From NCBI GenBank assembly GCA_934359755.1, contig CAKRLV010000033.1:1-25814 (forward strand): 25,814 bases of DNA. The letters are read 5' to 3'. This document shows positions 7,258-14,482 of this stretch, piece after piece. Within the stretch, counting starts at the first letter, position 1. Each line of letters opens with the position of its first letter. The position numbers and the translations under genes were made by a program. The notes under the pieces are model-generated. The model saw nothing but the letters and a program-made list of their open reading frames with translations. It had not been told where the DNA came from and did not search any database. This DNA is from an uncultured Agathobacter sp. Lineage in GTDB: Bacteria; Bacillota; Clostridia; Lachnospirales; Lachnospiraceae.

Positions 7258-8526
7258 CTAGTTAGCTACTGATTGTGTGATACCTTCAACAAGCGTGTTC
7301 ATTATATCTTGAAGTTCTAAGCCTTTTGGATTTCCCTGCGCCATTGTGTCACCGAAAGAAGTCATAGCATCCCAGTAACTGTTTCCAACACGCTGTAATG
7401 TTCCATATTCTGCCTGAGCTGCAACTGCTGTAAGTGCTGGAACCTTTGACACTGCATCCGATGAAGCTGCAACTGTATTGGAAGGTCCCTGATTGTTTTG
7501 CTCAAATCTAAGTGTCTGATTCTGTTCATTTGTGAACCAGTCAGCCAGCTTAGCTGCCCATTCAGGGTACTTTGAATACGCACTCACGCCCATATATTTG
7601 TAGCCCTTAAATGAAGCCATCTGAACCTGCTGCCCATTGCATGTATATGTTGGAAGCTTTACTGCTCCATAGTTGTCTCCCCATATCTTCTTGAATGTAG
7701 CAGCATTCCATGCACCGCTTACACCCGCAATAACACTTCCGTCTTCTGCGCCCTTTGTCAAATCAGCATCCACACCATTTTTAAATCCTGGATTCTTCGA
7801 AATCTGAAGTAACGCCTTTGCTATATCAACTCCTTTTATTGCTGTATCTTTAGCATTCCAGTTACAATGGTTTGTGACTCCATCTTCATTTACGCCAAAA
7901 TCAAGTCCTGTATTTCCGAAAAAAGAATAAAGATACCATCCTGAACTCCAATCCATTGTAATCTTTTTATTATTCTTTGCTGCAACCTCAAGCATCCCGT
8001 CAAGTGTTGCGAGGTCAGAATCTTTAAAATACTCTTTATTATAGTACATAAAATATCCATTATCCGCTGTCATTGGATATGCATACAACACATCATTTAC
8101 TGTAGCCGCCTCTACTGCGCCTTCATTATTTGCAGACTTAACCTCTGAATCATTTGGTACTGGATACAATGCACCACCAGCTACAAGACCAGTTATCTGA
8201 TCATCTGCAAGTGGGTATACATCAGCTGCATTATGAATATCTTTAAGCACGTTATTTTTTGCTTCTGAATCACTAGATTCCTCAAGTGTAATATCAAAAG
8301 TTGCCTGTCCAGAATACTCCTGTTTAAAGCTCTCTATCATCTGGTTCATAAGGTCAAAGTTGCTCTCCTCCGACCAGACCTTAAGTGTAACTGTTCCATC
8401 CTCTCCCTTTGATGTAGTGTCAGTTACTTCTGTAGTTGTATTGTTATCTGCTGCTTTTCCACATCCAGATAACAAACCAACTCCAATTGCTAACATAAGT
8501 AAAGTTGAAATCCATTTCCTCCTCAT
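7258..8526 (-). CDS. Extracellular solute-binding lipoprotein, family 1 (sugar type)
   Basis: The 422-residue protein starts with a lipoprotein signal ending LLSGC (Cys22). A Thr/Asp-rich linker follows, then a family-1 binding-protein fold beginning VTLKVWSEESNFDLMNQMI, as in MalE-like oligosaccharide-binding proteins. The stretch GVSGAWNAATFKKIWGDNYG is also typical. It would be anchored outside the membrane and capture a sugar or oligosaccharide. No ABC permease or ATPase gene adjoins it; the next gene, 11 bp downstream, is a chemoreceptor. I therefore infer a main role in chemotaxis, or sharing of a transporter encoded elsewhere. AAAGGAAG upstream supports the ATG at 8524-8526. The ligand cannot be told. 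Confidence 0.9.
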   Translation of the reverse strand: MRRKWISTLLMLAIGVGLLSGCGKAADNNTTTEVTDTTSKGEDGTVTLKVWSEESNFDLMNQMIESFKQEYSGQATFDITLEESSDSEAKNNVLKDIHNAADVYPLADDQITGLVAGGALYPVPNDSEVKSANNEGAVEAATVNDVLYAYPMTADNGYFMYYNKEYFKDSDLATLDGMLEVAAKNNKKITMDWSSGWYLYSFFGNTGLDFGVNEDGVTNHCNWNAKDTAIKGVDIAKALLQISKNPGFKNGVDADLTKGAEDGSVIAGVSGAWNAATFKKIWGDNYGAVKLPTYTCNGQQVQMASFKGYKYMGVSAYSKYPEWAAKLADWFTNEQNQTLRFEQNNQGPSNTVAASSDAVSKVPALTAVAAQAEYGTLQRVGNSYWDAMTSFGDTMAQGNPKGLELQDIMNTLVEGITQSVAN

Positions 8527-8692
8527 ACATATACTTCCTTTCTACATATTATATAGTACAATTTTACCATATAACATTAGTTATAGAAAAGGTCAAATAC
8601 AACACATTTTTTTTCAAATACAATTATTTATTTTGCTCAAAAAATTTATTTATCTACTAAATAAAGATTTGAATTGTTCTGAGATTACGCTG

Positions 8693-8989
8693 TCAAATCT
8701 GGCATCTATTGTAGATAAAATCTTCACCATATTTCTCAACAATTGTCTCAACTGATATATTTTTATATTCACTTCTTTTGATTTCGTCTAACCAAAGATT
8801 CTTTGCAATACTGCACAGCCATGTGAAAACACTTGATCTTCCTTCAAAGCTATCTGCTTTTTCAATTGCCCGAAGAAATGTGCTCTGAACTATGTCCTCA
8901 GCCATATCCTGATTTTTGCATAAGGAATATATGTACGTGTACAAATTTTGTGCGTATCGGTCATATATTTCACTGAGTTCTTTTTGCAT
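8693..8989 (-). CDS. Truncated ECF RNA polymerase sigma factor, region 2 only
   Basis: The frame encodes 98 residues. YDRYAQNLYTYIYSLCKN through DMAEDIVQSTFLRAIEKAD to VFTWLCSIAKNLWLDEIKR is a full sigma-70 region 2 (core binding and -10 recognition). After about 20 linker residues the frame stops; region 4, which reads the -35 box, is absent, and the downstream 150 bp holds no sequence resembling it. Family members have about 160-190 residues. The ATG at 8987-8989 has a GGGAGG site 5 nt upstream and is preferred over the ATG at 9004, which precedes that site. An ECF-type promoter lies just upstream. It is probably a pseudogene, but region 2 alone might still bind core polymerase. No anti-sigma gene adjoins. 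Confidence 0.8.
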   Translation of the reverse strand: MQKELSEIYDRYAQNLYTYIYSLCKNQDMAEDIVQSTFLRAIEKADSFEGRSSVFTWLCSIAKNLWLDEIKRSEYKNISVETIVEKYGEDFIYNRCQI

Positions 8990-9011
8990 ATTACCTCCCT
9001 TCATTTAGTTA

Positions 9012-9038
9012 GACGAATCAGCATATGATATTGTTACA
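9012..9038 (-). promoter_or_regulatory. ECF-sigma-type promoter, probably autoregulatory
   Basis: On the minus strand TGTAAC (9038-9033) is followed after 17 bp by CGTC (9015-9012) and TAAC. This is the usual pattern of promoters read by Bacillus/Clostridia ECF sigma factors (TGAAAC/TGTAAC, 16-17 bp, CGTA/CGTC). Transcription would start near 9004, leaving a leader of about 15 nt that holds the GGGAGG site of the truncated sigma gene. ECF factors commonly drive their own genes. Confidence 0.65.
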
Positions 9039-9188
9039 AAATTGTTCTCCACTATAGAGGCAATGGTCATCTCAGACTGAGATATATTATCATACATGTT
9101 CTATAAATAGACCAGGGTAAATAATGTGATTGCACACGAATTCCTCTGTTTAATAAAATTAATTTGGATTATTGTCGATATGACATGA

Positions 9189-10079
9189 TTAGTATCCCGC
9201 TTTTGCAAGCTCCTCATCAAAGTTCTGCAACGTATCAGCTTTTGCTGCCTTTACTGTTAACTGCATAACATCTTCAAAACTTTCAATCGATAGGATTCTA
9301 TTTTTTAGATTTTCAGAAACAGGCGCGAGAGCCTCTAATATTTCTATCATATTATTCTCAGCCACACGAATATGACTAGCTTTTGCAAGCTCCATTCCTT
9401 CGGCTTTTCCCGCGTTATATTCATCTTTCATAAGTTCTTCAAATAACATATAACGCCTCCCCATTTCTCTATCAAACTTGATTTTTTCAACAGATTTCTG
9501 TAGTCGCTCCACGAATTTATCCGAATAATCTCCTTTACTCTCTTCAATTCCTGCGCCTACGAATTTTAAAAATTTTACAAGATCCTGCGTGACCTCATCT
9601 TCATTCTCTCCAACTGTACTTAAAAATACTGTATGACTTCCATCATCATACTCGTATCCCTTATCTTCAAGTATCGTCTGACATCTAGTATACTTGTACT
9701 TTCCAAGCCCAATTGGATCAAAATCACATATGAATATAACATACGATTCTGGTAATTCCTCATAATCAATTCCAGTTCCTAACAGTTCCATATCTATCTG
9801 ACTATGATAATACCTTGATCTTTTAAGTATGTGTGTAGTTGCCACCTGCATTTCAACATTAAAATGTCTGCCAAGTTCATCTTTAAGGTATACATCAAGA
9901 CGTATACCTTTATACTCTGGATTGTAGACTATACTCTTCTCATATGATACTTCTACATGATCTACCTTAATTTCCAAAGCCCTCTCTATAACACCCTTAG
10001 CATTCTCTTCATCGAGCATGACAGCCGCGAACATAAAGTTATCCTTAAATGTCAATTCCTGTAATGTTTTTCTTTTCAA
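9189..10079 (-). CDS. Rpn-family PD-(D/E)XK nuclease / putative transposase
   Basis: The 296-residue protein matches the Rpn (RpnA-E, formerly transposase_31 / PD-(D/E)XK transposase) group, DNA endonucleases linked with RecA-independent recombination and phage defence. The opening LTFKDNFMFAAVMLDEENAK is typical of Firmicutes members. The nuclease motif is Asp62 in GIRLDVYL and Glu76-x-Gln78 in FNVEMQ. The C-terminal half is charged and helical, with the common stretch ...GKAEGMELAK. The start is a TTG (10079) with AAGGAGG 8 nt upstream; no ATG fits as well. A good sigma-A promoter lies upstream and its neighbours are unrelated. It appears intact. Confidence 0.85.
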   Translation of the reverse strand: MKRKTLQELTFKDNFMFAAVMLDEENAKGVIERALEIKVDHVEVSYEKSIVYNPEYKGIRLDVYLKDELGRHFNVEMQVATTHILKRSRYYHSQIDMELLGTGIDYEELPESYVIFICDFDPIGLGKYKYTRCQTILEDKGYEYDDGSHTVFLSTVGENEDEVTQDLVKFLKFVGAGIEESKGDYSDKFVERLQKSVEKIKFDREMGRRYMLFEELMKDEYNAGKAEGMELAKASHIRVAENNMIEILEALAPVSENLKNRILSIESFEDVMQLTVKAAKADTLQNFDEELAKAGY

Positions 10080-10120
10080 ATTCCTTCCTCCTTGTGTGAT
10101 TCAGAGGAATTCGTATAATT

Positions 10121-10150
10121 ATTATAAATTAGAGAATTTAAAAATGTCAA
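10121..10150 (-). promoter_or_regulatory. Sigma-A promoter of the Rpn-family gene
   Basis: TTGACA (10150-10145) and TATAAT (10126-10121) on the minus strand are separated by 18 bp, both boxes matching consensus. The leader to the TTG start is about 35 nt. Confidence 0.75.
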
Positions 10151-10220
10151 TACAATCGTAAATAAATCTCTTAACATTATAGGCTGCACTATACACCTAT
10201 GAACATGCATTACATAATAT

Positions 10221-10271
10221 AATAGGCAAGGAGGACACTCCCTTTAATCAGGAACATTCCCCTTGCCTATT
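10221..10271 (-). terminator. Hairpin terminator of the secreted-protein gene
   Basis: AATAGGCAAGG (10221-10231) pairs perfectly with CCTTGCCTATT (10261-10271), and the loop has further partial pairing (GGA..TCC). It lies 48 bp past the stop of the secreted-protein gene and before the promoter of the Rpn gene, with a TATTATATTA run on the minus-strand side. The U-tract is weak. Confidence 0.6.
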
Positions 10272-10318
10272 ATTGATTTTAAGTTCTGAAATTAAATTAA
10301 AACTCTTACCAAATATGA

Positions 10319-11233
10319 TTAATCTGCTATATGCATATTTATAGCTATCACAGTAGCTACACCATTTTTAGTCTTTATGACATTAGGTGCATCTTTATAT
10401 GTTTTCATTACAGTTGTGAACTCTGATTTACTTAATTTGTCAAACCACTTTCTATTATCGCCAATACCTTTAACATCTGTATTAAAATATGCATCTATCC
10501 AGCCATAGTAGAATTTAGTTTTGGAATTAATCTTTGCAGATTTTGTTTTTCCCTTATATGTAATCTCTCCTGTGTCTCCGTCAAAGCTCTCCTCATGATA
10601 TGTAATCTTATTGCTGGTAACTTTATCTATTTTGATTTGTCTTTTTCCCATAATATCATTCATAGAGAATCCAGCCTGCTTGGCAGAAACTAATCCATAC
10701 TTTGTAAGATCGAGCTTATTATAATCAATAACCGATACAGAGTTTGCAAATTTTTCAAATGTTGCAGCACTTATCTTTTTGCCATTCTTTGTATAAACTT
10801 CCTGGTTTCTCTCATATGTAGCTACCTTTTTTGCTTTTCCTTTGTTGATAGTATATACGTCATACATATAGTAGTGGGCTCCGCCACTTCCATAACTTAT
10901 AATATAATTTTTCCCAGGCATATAATACAGGCTGTTTGCATCCATGAGATATACAACTTTACCATTGTAGTAGGTGTAAACGCTATCCACTCCTCTATTA
11001 CCATTGCCATCAGACACGATAAGTTCATTCACCCCATCATTATTAAAATCATGTATGCTATATCCATAATAATAACCCGTGTGGAATTTTCCTAATCGAA
11101 CCTGCTGCCTTACATACTTGGCATATATTGCATCTACATTTGTTGCGGCATTTACAGTTACTGGCTGCGCTCCACCAAATATCACTGTCACAGCTAATAC
11201 TAATGCTAAAATTGAAGTTCCTAATTTTTTCAT
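10319..11233 (-). CDS. Secreted protein of unknown function with a DxNxDG calcium-type motif
   Basis: The 304-residue protein has a clear signal peptide with a hydrophobic core at about 6-21 and likely cleavage after Ala29 (TVNA|ATNV). DFNNDGVNEL (62-71) is an EF-hand/FG-GAP-like calcium-binding loop in a stretch reading YSIHDFNNDGVNELIVSDGN, as in extracellular Clostridia proteins of unassigned function. The rest is rich in Lys, Tyr and Thr beta-type sequence and has no enzyme motif I can name. No LPxTG or other anchor is visible at the C-terminus (MHIAD), so it is probably released or loosely bound. AGGAGG supports the start. It has its own terminator and no functional partner. Confidence 0.75.
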   Translation of the reverse strand: MKKLGTSILALVLAVTVIFGGAQPVTVNAATNVDAIYAKYVRQQVRLGKFHTGYYYGYSIHDFNNDGVNELIVSDGNGNRGVDSVYTYYNGKVVYLMDANSLYYMPGKNYIISYGSGGAHYYMYDVYTINKGKAKKVATYERNQEVYTKNGKKISAATFEKFANSVSVIDYNKLDLTKYGLVSAKQAGFSMNDIMGKRQIKIDKVTSNKITYHEESFDGDTGEITYKGKTKSAKINSKTKFYYGWIDAYFNTDVKGIGDNRKWFDKLSKSEFTTVMKTYKDAPNVIKTKNGVATVIAINMHIAD

Positions 11234-11402
11234 TTATATGACCTCCTGTCCTTCTTGTCTAATATATCCTAGCACTTTTTTCCCATTATAACAACACATA
11301 TAATTATTTTCATCTATGTTCATCAACTATTTTCTCCAATTTATCCCGGGAATTGTTACTTTACATATACTAATACGGATGGATTTGCTGCAATCTGTCA
11401 AA

Positions 11403-12617
11403 TCAGGAAATTTTATTTAAACATTTTCTAAAATCACTTCTACGAGCACTCTGACGCACAATTTTAATTAACACACCTACCAGCAATAACGGGAATATGA
11501 TAGCCGCCAGAATTCCTGTCTTCAAATTGTCGCCCATATGACTCGATACCATTCCGACAAGAGTCGGACCTCCAGAACAGCCCACATCACCTCCAAGTGC
11601 GAGCAATGCAAACATCGCAGTTCCACCTTTAGGTATTGTAGCTGTTGCTTTGCTGAATGTACCTGGCCACATAATTCCAACCGAAAGTCCGCAAATTCCA
11701 CATGCCAGAAGGCTTACAAACGGATTGTTAATCAATGAAATTCCAAGATATGCAAAAATGCACAGCACTCCACTTAAAATCATAAAGCGATCCAGATTTA
11801 TTTTCTCACCATATTTACCGTAGAAAGCTCTTGCAGTTCCCATCAGTATTGCAAAAAACATCGGGCCTGCCAGATCTCCTAAAGTTTTTGTGATTCCAAG
11901 TCCCTGCTCCGCAAAAGTAGATGCCCACTGGCTGACCGCCTGTTCACTTGCGCCAGCACATACCATCATCACAAATAAAAGCCAGAAAAGTTTCAGCTTA
12001 AATAACTCTCCAAGGGATAGACCCTCCTCACCTTCTTCAATCAGCGATGCCATTGGAACCTTTGTAAATACCAAAGCATTACAAAGCGGAACAATTGCCC
12101 AGACAATGGCAAGTATTTTCCAGTTACTTATTCCAAACAAGTAGAAAAACGCTGTAGATACCGCAACCACCCCAACATGCCCCCAGCAATAGAACGAGTG
12201 CAGCATACTCATAGCTTTTTCCTTATTATCAGATGGACATGCCTCTACTATAGGACTTACTACCACTTCAAGAAGCCCACCACCTACTGCATATATGGTC
12301 ACTGAAATAAGTATTCCTGCGAACGCAGATGGAAGTGCTTCTGGTAATATAGTAAGAAGTAGCAATCCTGCTGCCGCAAAAACATGTGCTATTATCATCG
12401 ATGCGCGGTATCCAATTCTATCGACAAAACCTACTGACAACAAATCTACAAGAAGCTGTATTACAAAATTAATTGTCACAAGTAATGTTATCTGTGAAAG
12501 CGGAATATCATAGCTTCTCTCAAAAGTCAGAAAGAGCAATGGCACAAAATTATTCACTATCGCCTGAACTATGTAACCAACAAAACAGGCGGTAATTGTT
12601 TTGTTATATTTTTTCAT
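11403..12617 (-). CDS. MFS transporter
   Basis: The protein has 404 residues and about 12 membrane segments, with two six-helix halves separated by the charged loop ASLIEEGEEGLSLGELFKLK. The helix 2-3 loop reads GFVDRIGYRASM, a form of the MFS G-x-x-x-D-R-x-G-R/Y motif. The set resembles FucP/sugar- or drug-type MFS proteins of Clostridia. The ATG at 12615-12617 has GGGAGG 10 nt upstream; an upstream frame extension to 12662 covers that site, so it is rejected. The substrate cannot be told. It is divergent from bioY across a 220-bp gap holding the BirA site, so shared regulation is possible but unproven. Confidence 0.85.
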   Translation of the reverse strand: MKKYNKTITACFVGYIVQAIVNNFVPLLFLTFERSYDIPLSQITLLVTINFVIQLLVDLLSVGFVDRIGYRASMIIAHVFAAAGLLLLTILPEALPSAFAGILISVTIYAVGGGLLEVVVSPIVEACPSDNKEKAMSMLHSFYCWGHVGVVAVSTAFFYLFGISNWKILAIVWAIVPLCNALVFTKVPMASLIEEGEEGLSLGELFKLKLFWLLFVMMVCAGASEQAVSQWASTFAEQGLGITKTLGDLAGPMFFAILMGTARAFYGKYGEKINLDRFMILSGVLCIFAYLGISLINNPFVSLLACGICGLSVGIMWPGTFSKATATIPKGGTAMFALLALGGDVGCSGGPTLVGMVSSHMGDNLKTGILAAIIFPLLLVGVLIKIVRQSARRSDFRKCLNKIS

Positions 12618-12739
12618 CCTATAATGACCTCCCTTTGTATAATTTCCTACATGGTTCTTCACATACTATCATCACAGCTCATTCAAATCAATACCAATTT
12701 ATTCATTTTGGGGGTCATATGTTACTCTTCTTCATCTCA

Positions 12740-12771
12740 TTGTCAACCTATCGCACAGCATGGGTTGACAT
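12740..12771 (+). promoter_or_regulatory. BirA-type biotin operator
   Basis: TTGTCAACC (12740-12748) and GGTTGACAT (12763-12771) are inverted half-sites separated by 14 bp. This matches the known BirA operator pattern (TTGTnAACC, about 14-16 bp, GGTTnACAA). The right half overlaps the -35 box of the bioY promoter, so bound biotin-protein ligase/repressor would block initiation. Its position directly before a biotin transporter gene makes the assignment strong. Confidence 0.88.
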
Positions 12772-12793
12772 TCGTTTTTTACTGTGCTAATGT
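12765..12793 (+). promoter_or_regulatory. bioY: Sigma-A promoter of bioY
   Basis: TTGACA (12765-12770) is followed after 17 bp by TAATGT (12788-12793). The -35 box lies inside the right BirA half-site. Confidence 0.7.
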
Positions 12794-12837
12794 GTTAATC
12801 GTTGTATAAATATTACTTAAAAGGAAGATTGATTAAA

Positions 12838-13383
12838 ATGAATAACACACAAAACAATGACTACACTCACGGAAAGACTTATCAGTTAACTGTGACAGCA
12901 CTTATGACTGCCGTTACCTGTATTCTCGCACCGCTTTCTATACCAATTGGACCTGTTCCAATTTCATTTACAAACCTTGCGATATATTTTTCACTTTATC
13001 TACTCGGATGGAAGATGGGAACTGTAAGTTATCTTGTTTATCTTCTAATCGGACTTGTCGGTGTCCCTGTATTTTCTGGGTTTACAGCGGGTCCTGCCAA
13101 ACTCGTCGGTCCAACAGGTGGATATATTATCGGATTTATTGCTATGGCAATCATAGCAGGAATTATAATAGACAAGTTCCACCAGATCTGGATACATCTG
13201 ATTGGAATGATAGTCGGAACAGCTATTTGCTACCTCTTTGGTACAGTATGGTTCTGTATATTTTCTGATTCTACTTTTAAGGCAGCCCTTGCAATATGTG
13301 TATTTCCATTTATTCCAGCAGACCTGATCAAGATGGTTCTTGCAATGCTTATTGGACCAGTTATTAAAAAGAGAATACGTTAA
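12838..13383 (+). CDS. bioY: Biotin ECF transporter substrate-binding protein BioY
   Basis: The protein has 181 residues and about six membrane segments. BioY is the biotin-binding S component of an energy-coupling-factor transporter and normally works with shared EcfAA'T modules encoded elsewhere. Family marks seen are the opening LTVTALMTAVTCILAPLSIP, PISFTNLAIYFS, and GFTAGPAKLVGPTGGYIIGF (about 81-100), the conserved loop that helps bind biotin. PADLIKMVLAML near the C-terminus is also typical. The ATG at 12838 has AAAAGGAAG about 10 nt upstream. The gene stands alone under the BirA operator and ends before the 15-bp repeats and a terminator. Confidence 0.95.
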   Translation: MNNTQNNDYTHGKTYQLTVTALMTAVTCILAPLSIPIGPVPISFTNLAIYFSLYLLGWKMGTVSYLVYLLIGLVGVPVFSGFTAGPAKLVGPTGGYIIGFIAMAIIAGIIIDKFHQIWIHLIGMIVGTAICYLFGTVWFCIFSDSTFKAALAICVFPFIPADLIKMVLAMLIGPVIKKRIR

Positions 13384-13390
13384 AATCATA

Positions 13391-13465
13391 ACGGCTAATA
13401 TCACAACAGCTAATATCACAACAGCTAATATCACAACAGCTAATATCACAACAGCTAATATCACA
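13391..13465 (+). repeat. Five tandem copies of a 15-bp unit
   Basis: The unit ACAGCTAATATCACA occurs five times head to tail from 13391 to 13465; only the first copy differs (ACGG). The array starts 8 bp after the bioY stop and ends just before the terminator. On the minus strand the period keeps a frame open that would encode repeated VILAV, but I see no sign that it is translated. Confidence 0.95.
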
Positions 13466-13472
13466 ACGATCA

Positions 13473-13505
13473 AAAGGCGGCAATTCATTTCGAACTGCCG
13501 CCTTT
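13473..13505. terminator. Bidirectional terminator between bioY and the binding-protein gene
   Basis: AAAGGCGGCA (13473-13482) pairs perfectly with TGCCGCCTTT (13496-13505) around a 13-nt loop. The GC-rich stem with A on one side and T on the other serves both convergent genes. Confidence 0.85.
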
Positions 13506-13506
13506 A

Positions 13507-14481
13507 CTATTTATAATCACTCACATTACTGCTATCAACTTTTTCAAATGGTACCCATACATACTTTCCATCATCTGTAGCACCATCTATATCTTTTACA
13601 GACTGGCCATTTATAAGCTTAATTGCCGCATCAATTGCTGCTTTACCCTGACCGCTGCCTGACTGATATACAGTAAAAGCCATGTCACCTTTTTCGATTG
13701 CTGCACATCCGTCAGCTGTAGCATCTACACCCAGAATCGGCATACTGCTTAAATCGATGTTTGCTTCCTTGCATGCTTCAACTACACCAAGTGCCATTCC
13801 GTCATTATTACAGATAACACAATCTGCTTTTGATCCAGTCTTTAAGAAAAGTTCAAACATTTTCTTGGCTGTATCACCATCCCAGTTTGCATAGTCCTCA
13901 AATACATAGTTGATTTTCTTTCCACTTGCCTCTAATGTCTTTTTCACACCTTTGGTTCTTCAAGTTGTCGCAGAATGACCTTTGGGTCCTTTAAAAATGA
14001 CAACGTTTATCTCCTCTTTATCGGAGAACTTGTCCAAAACATATTCTGCCTGATACTGGCCTGCTACACTCTCATCCGAACCAACATAAATGTGTTCTCC
14101 CTCTGATAACTGCTTTTCATCTGGACAGCTGTTAAAAAATACAATTGGAATATCTCCAGCATTCGCTTTCAACTCAACTGTTGTATCAGCTGATACAGGT
14201 CCGCAAAGGATTGCATCGTATCCTTCCTGTGCTGCTTTCTTAATATGTTCTACCTGGTTCTCAATATTATCACTTGCATCCAGCACCTCCAGCTGAACCC
14301 CCTTGGCATCTGCCTCCTGTTGCGCCGCATCTACCAATGTCTGTCTGAAATCATCCATTGCATTTATACTGAGCAGAATCTTGGCATTATTGCCTCCGCC
14401 TGCACTTTTTCCACCACAGCCTGTAGCCAGGAATACTCCAAATACTAGTATACTTAACATATATGCGAGCTTTTTCTTCAT
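13507..14481 (-). pseudogene. Sugar-type periplasmic-binding lipoprotein gene with one in-frame TGA
   Basis: The frame runs 325 codons from the ATG at 14481 to TAA, with a single interruption: TGA at 13960-13962. Without it the product would be a complete ribose/galactose-type (Peripla_BP_4) binding lipoprotein. The signal ends FLATGC (Cys22). Lobe 1 includes the signature AAQEGYDAILCGPVSADTT and the hinge stretch VVIFKGPKGHSATT. After the stop the same frame resumes as RTKGVKKTLEASGKK, then VICNNDGMALGVVEA and ILGVDATADGCAAIEKGD, all typical of lobe 2. It starts one base after the stop of the chemoreceptor gene and uses GAAGGAGG inside that gene's end. Possibilities are a recent nonsense mutation, read-through or a sequencing error. 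Confidence 0.85.
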
Positions 14482-14482
14482 T

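Noticed and set aside
9189..10079. Rpn-family gene as evidence of an insertion sequence
   Set aside because: No inverted ends or target duplications are visible around it; Rpn proteins are often stand-alone.
13391..13465. Possible CRISPR array
   Set aside because: The units are contiguous 15-mers without spacers and no cas genes are present.
13045..13488. Minus-strand frame with repeated VVILA
   Set aside because: It is created by the 15-bp period and otherwise runs antisense through bioY.
13960..13962. Selenocysteine codon
   Set aside because: The family has no Cys/Sec at this place and I see no clear SECIS-like hairpin directly after the TGA.
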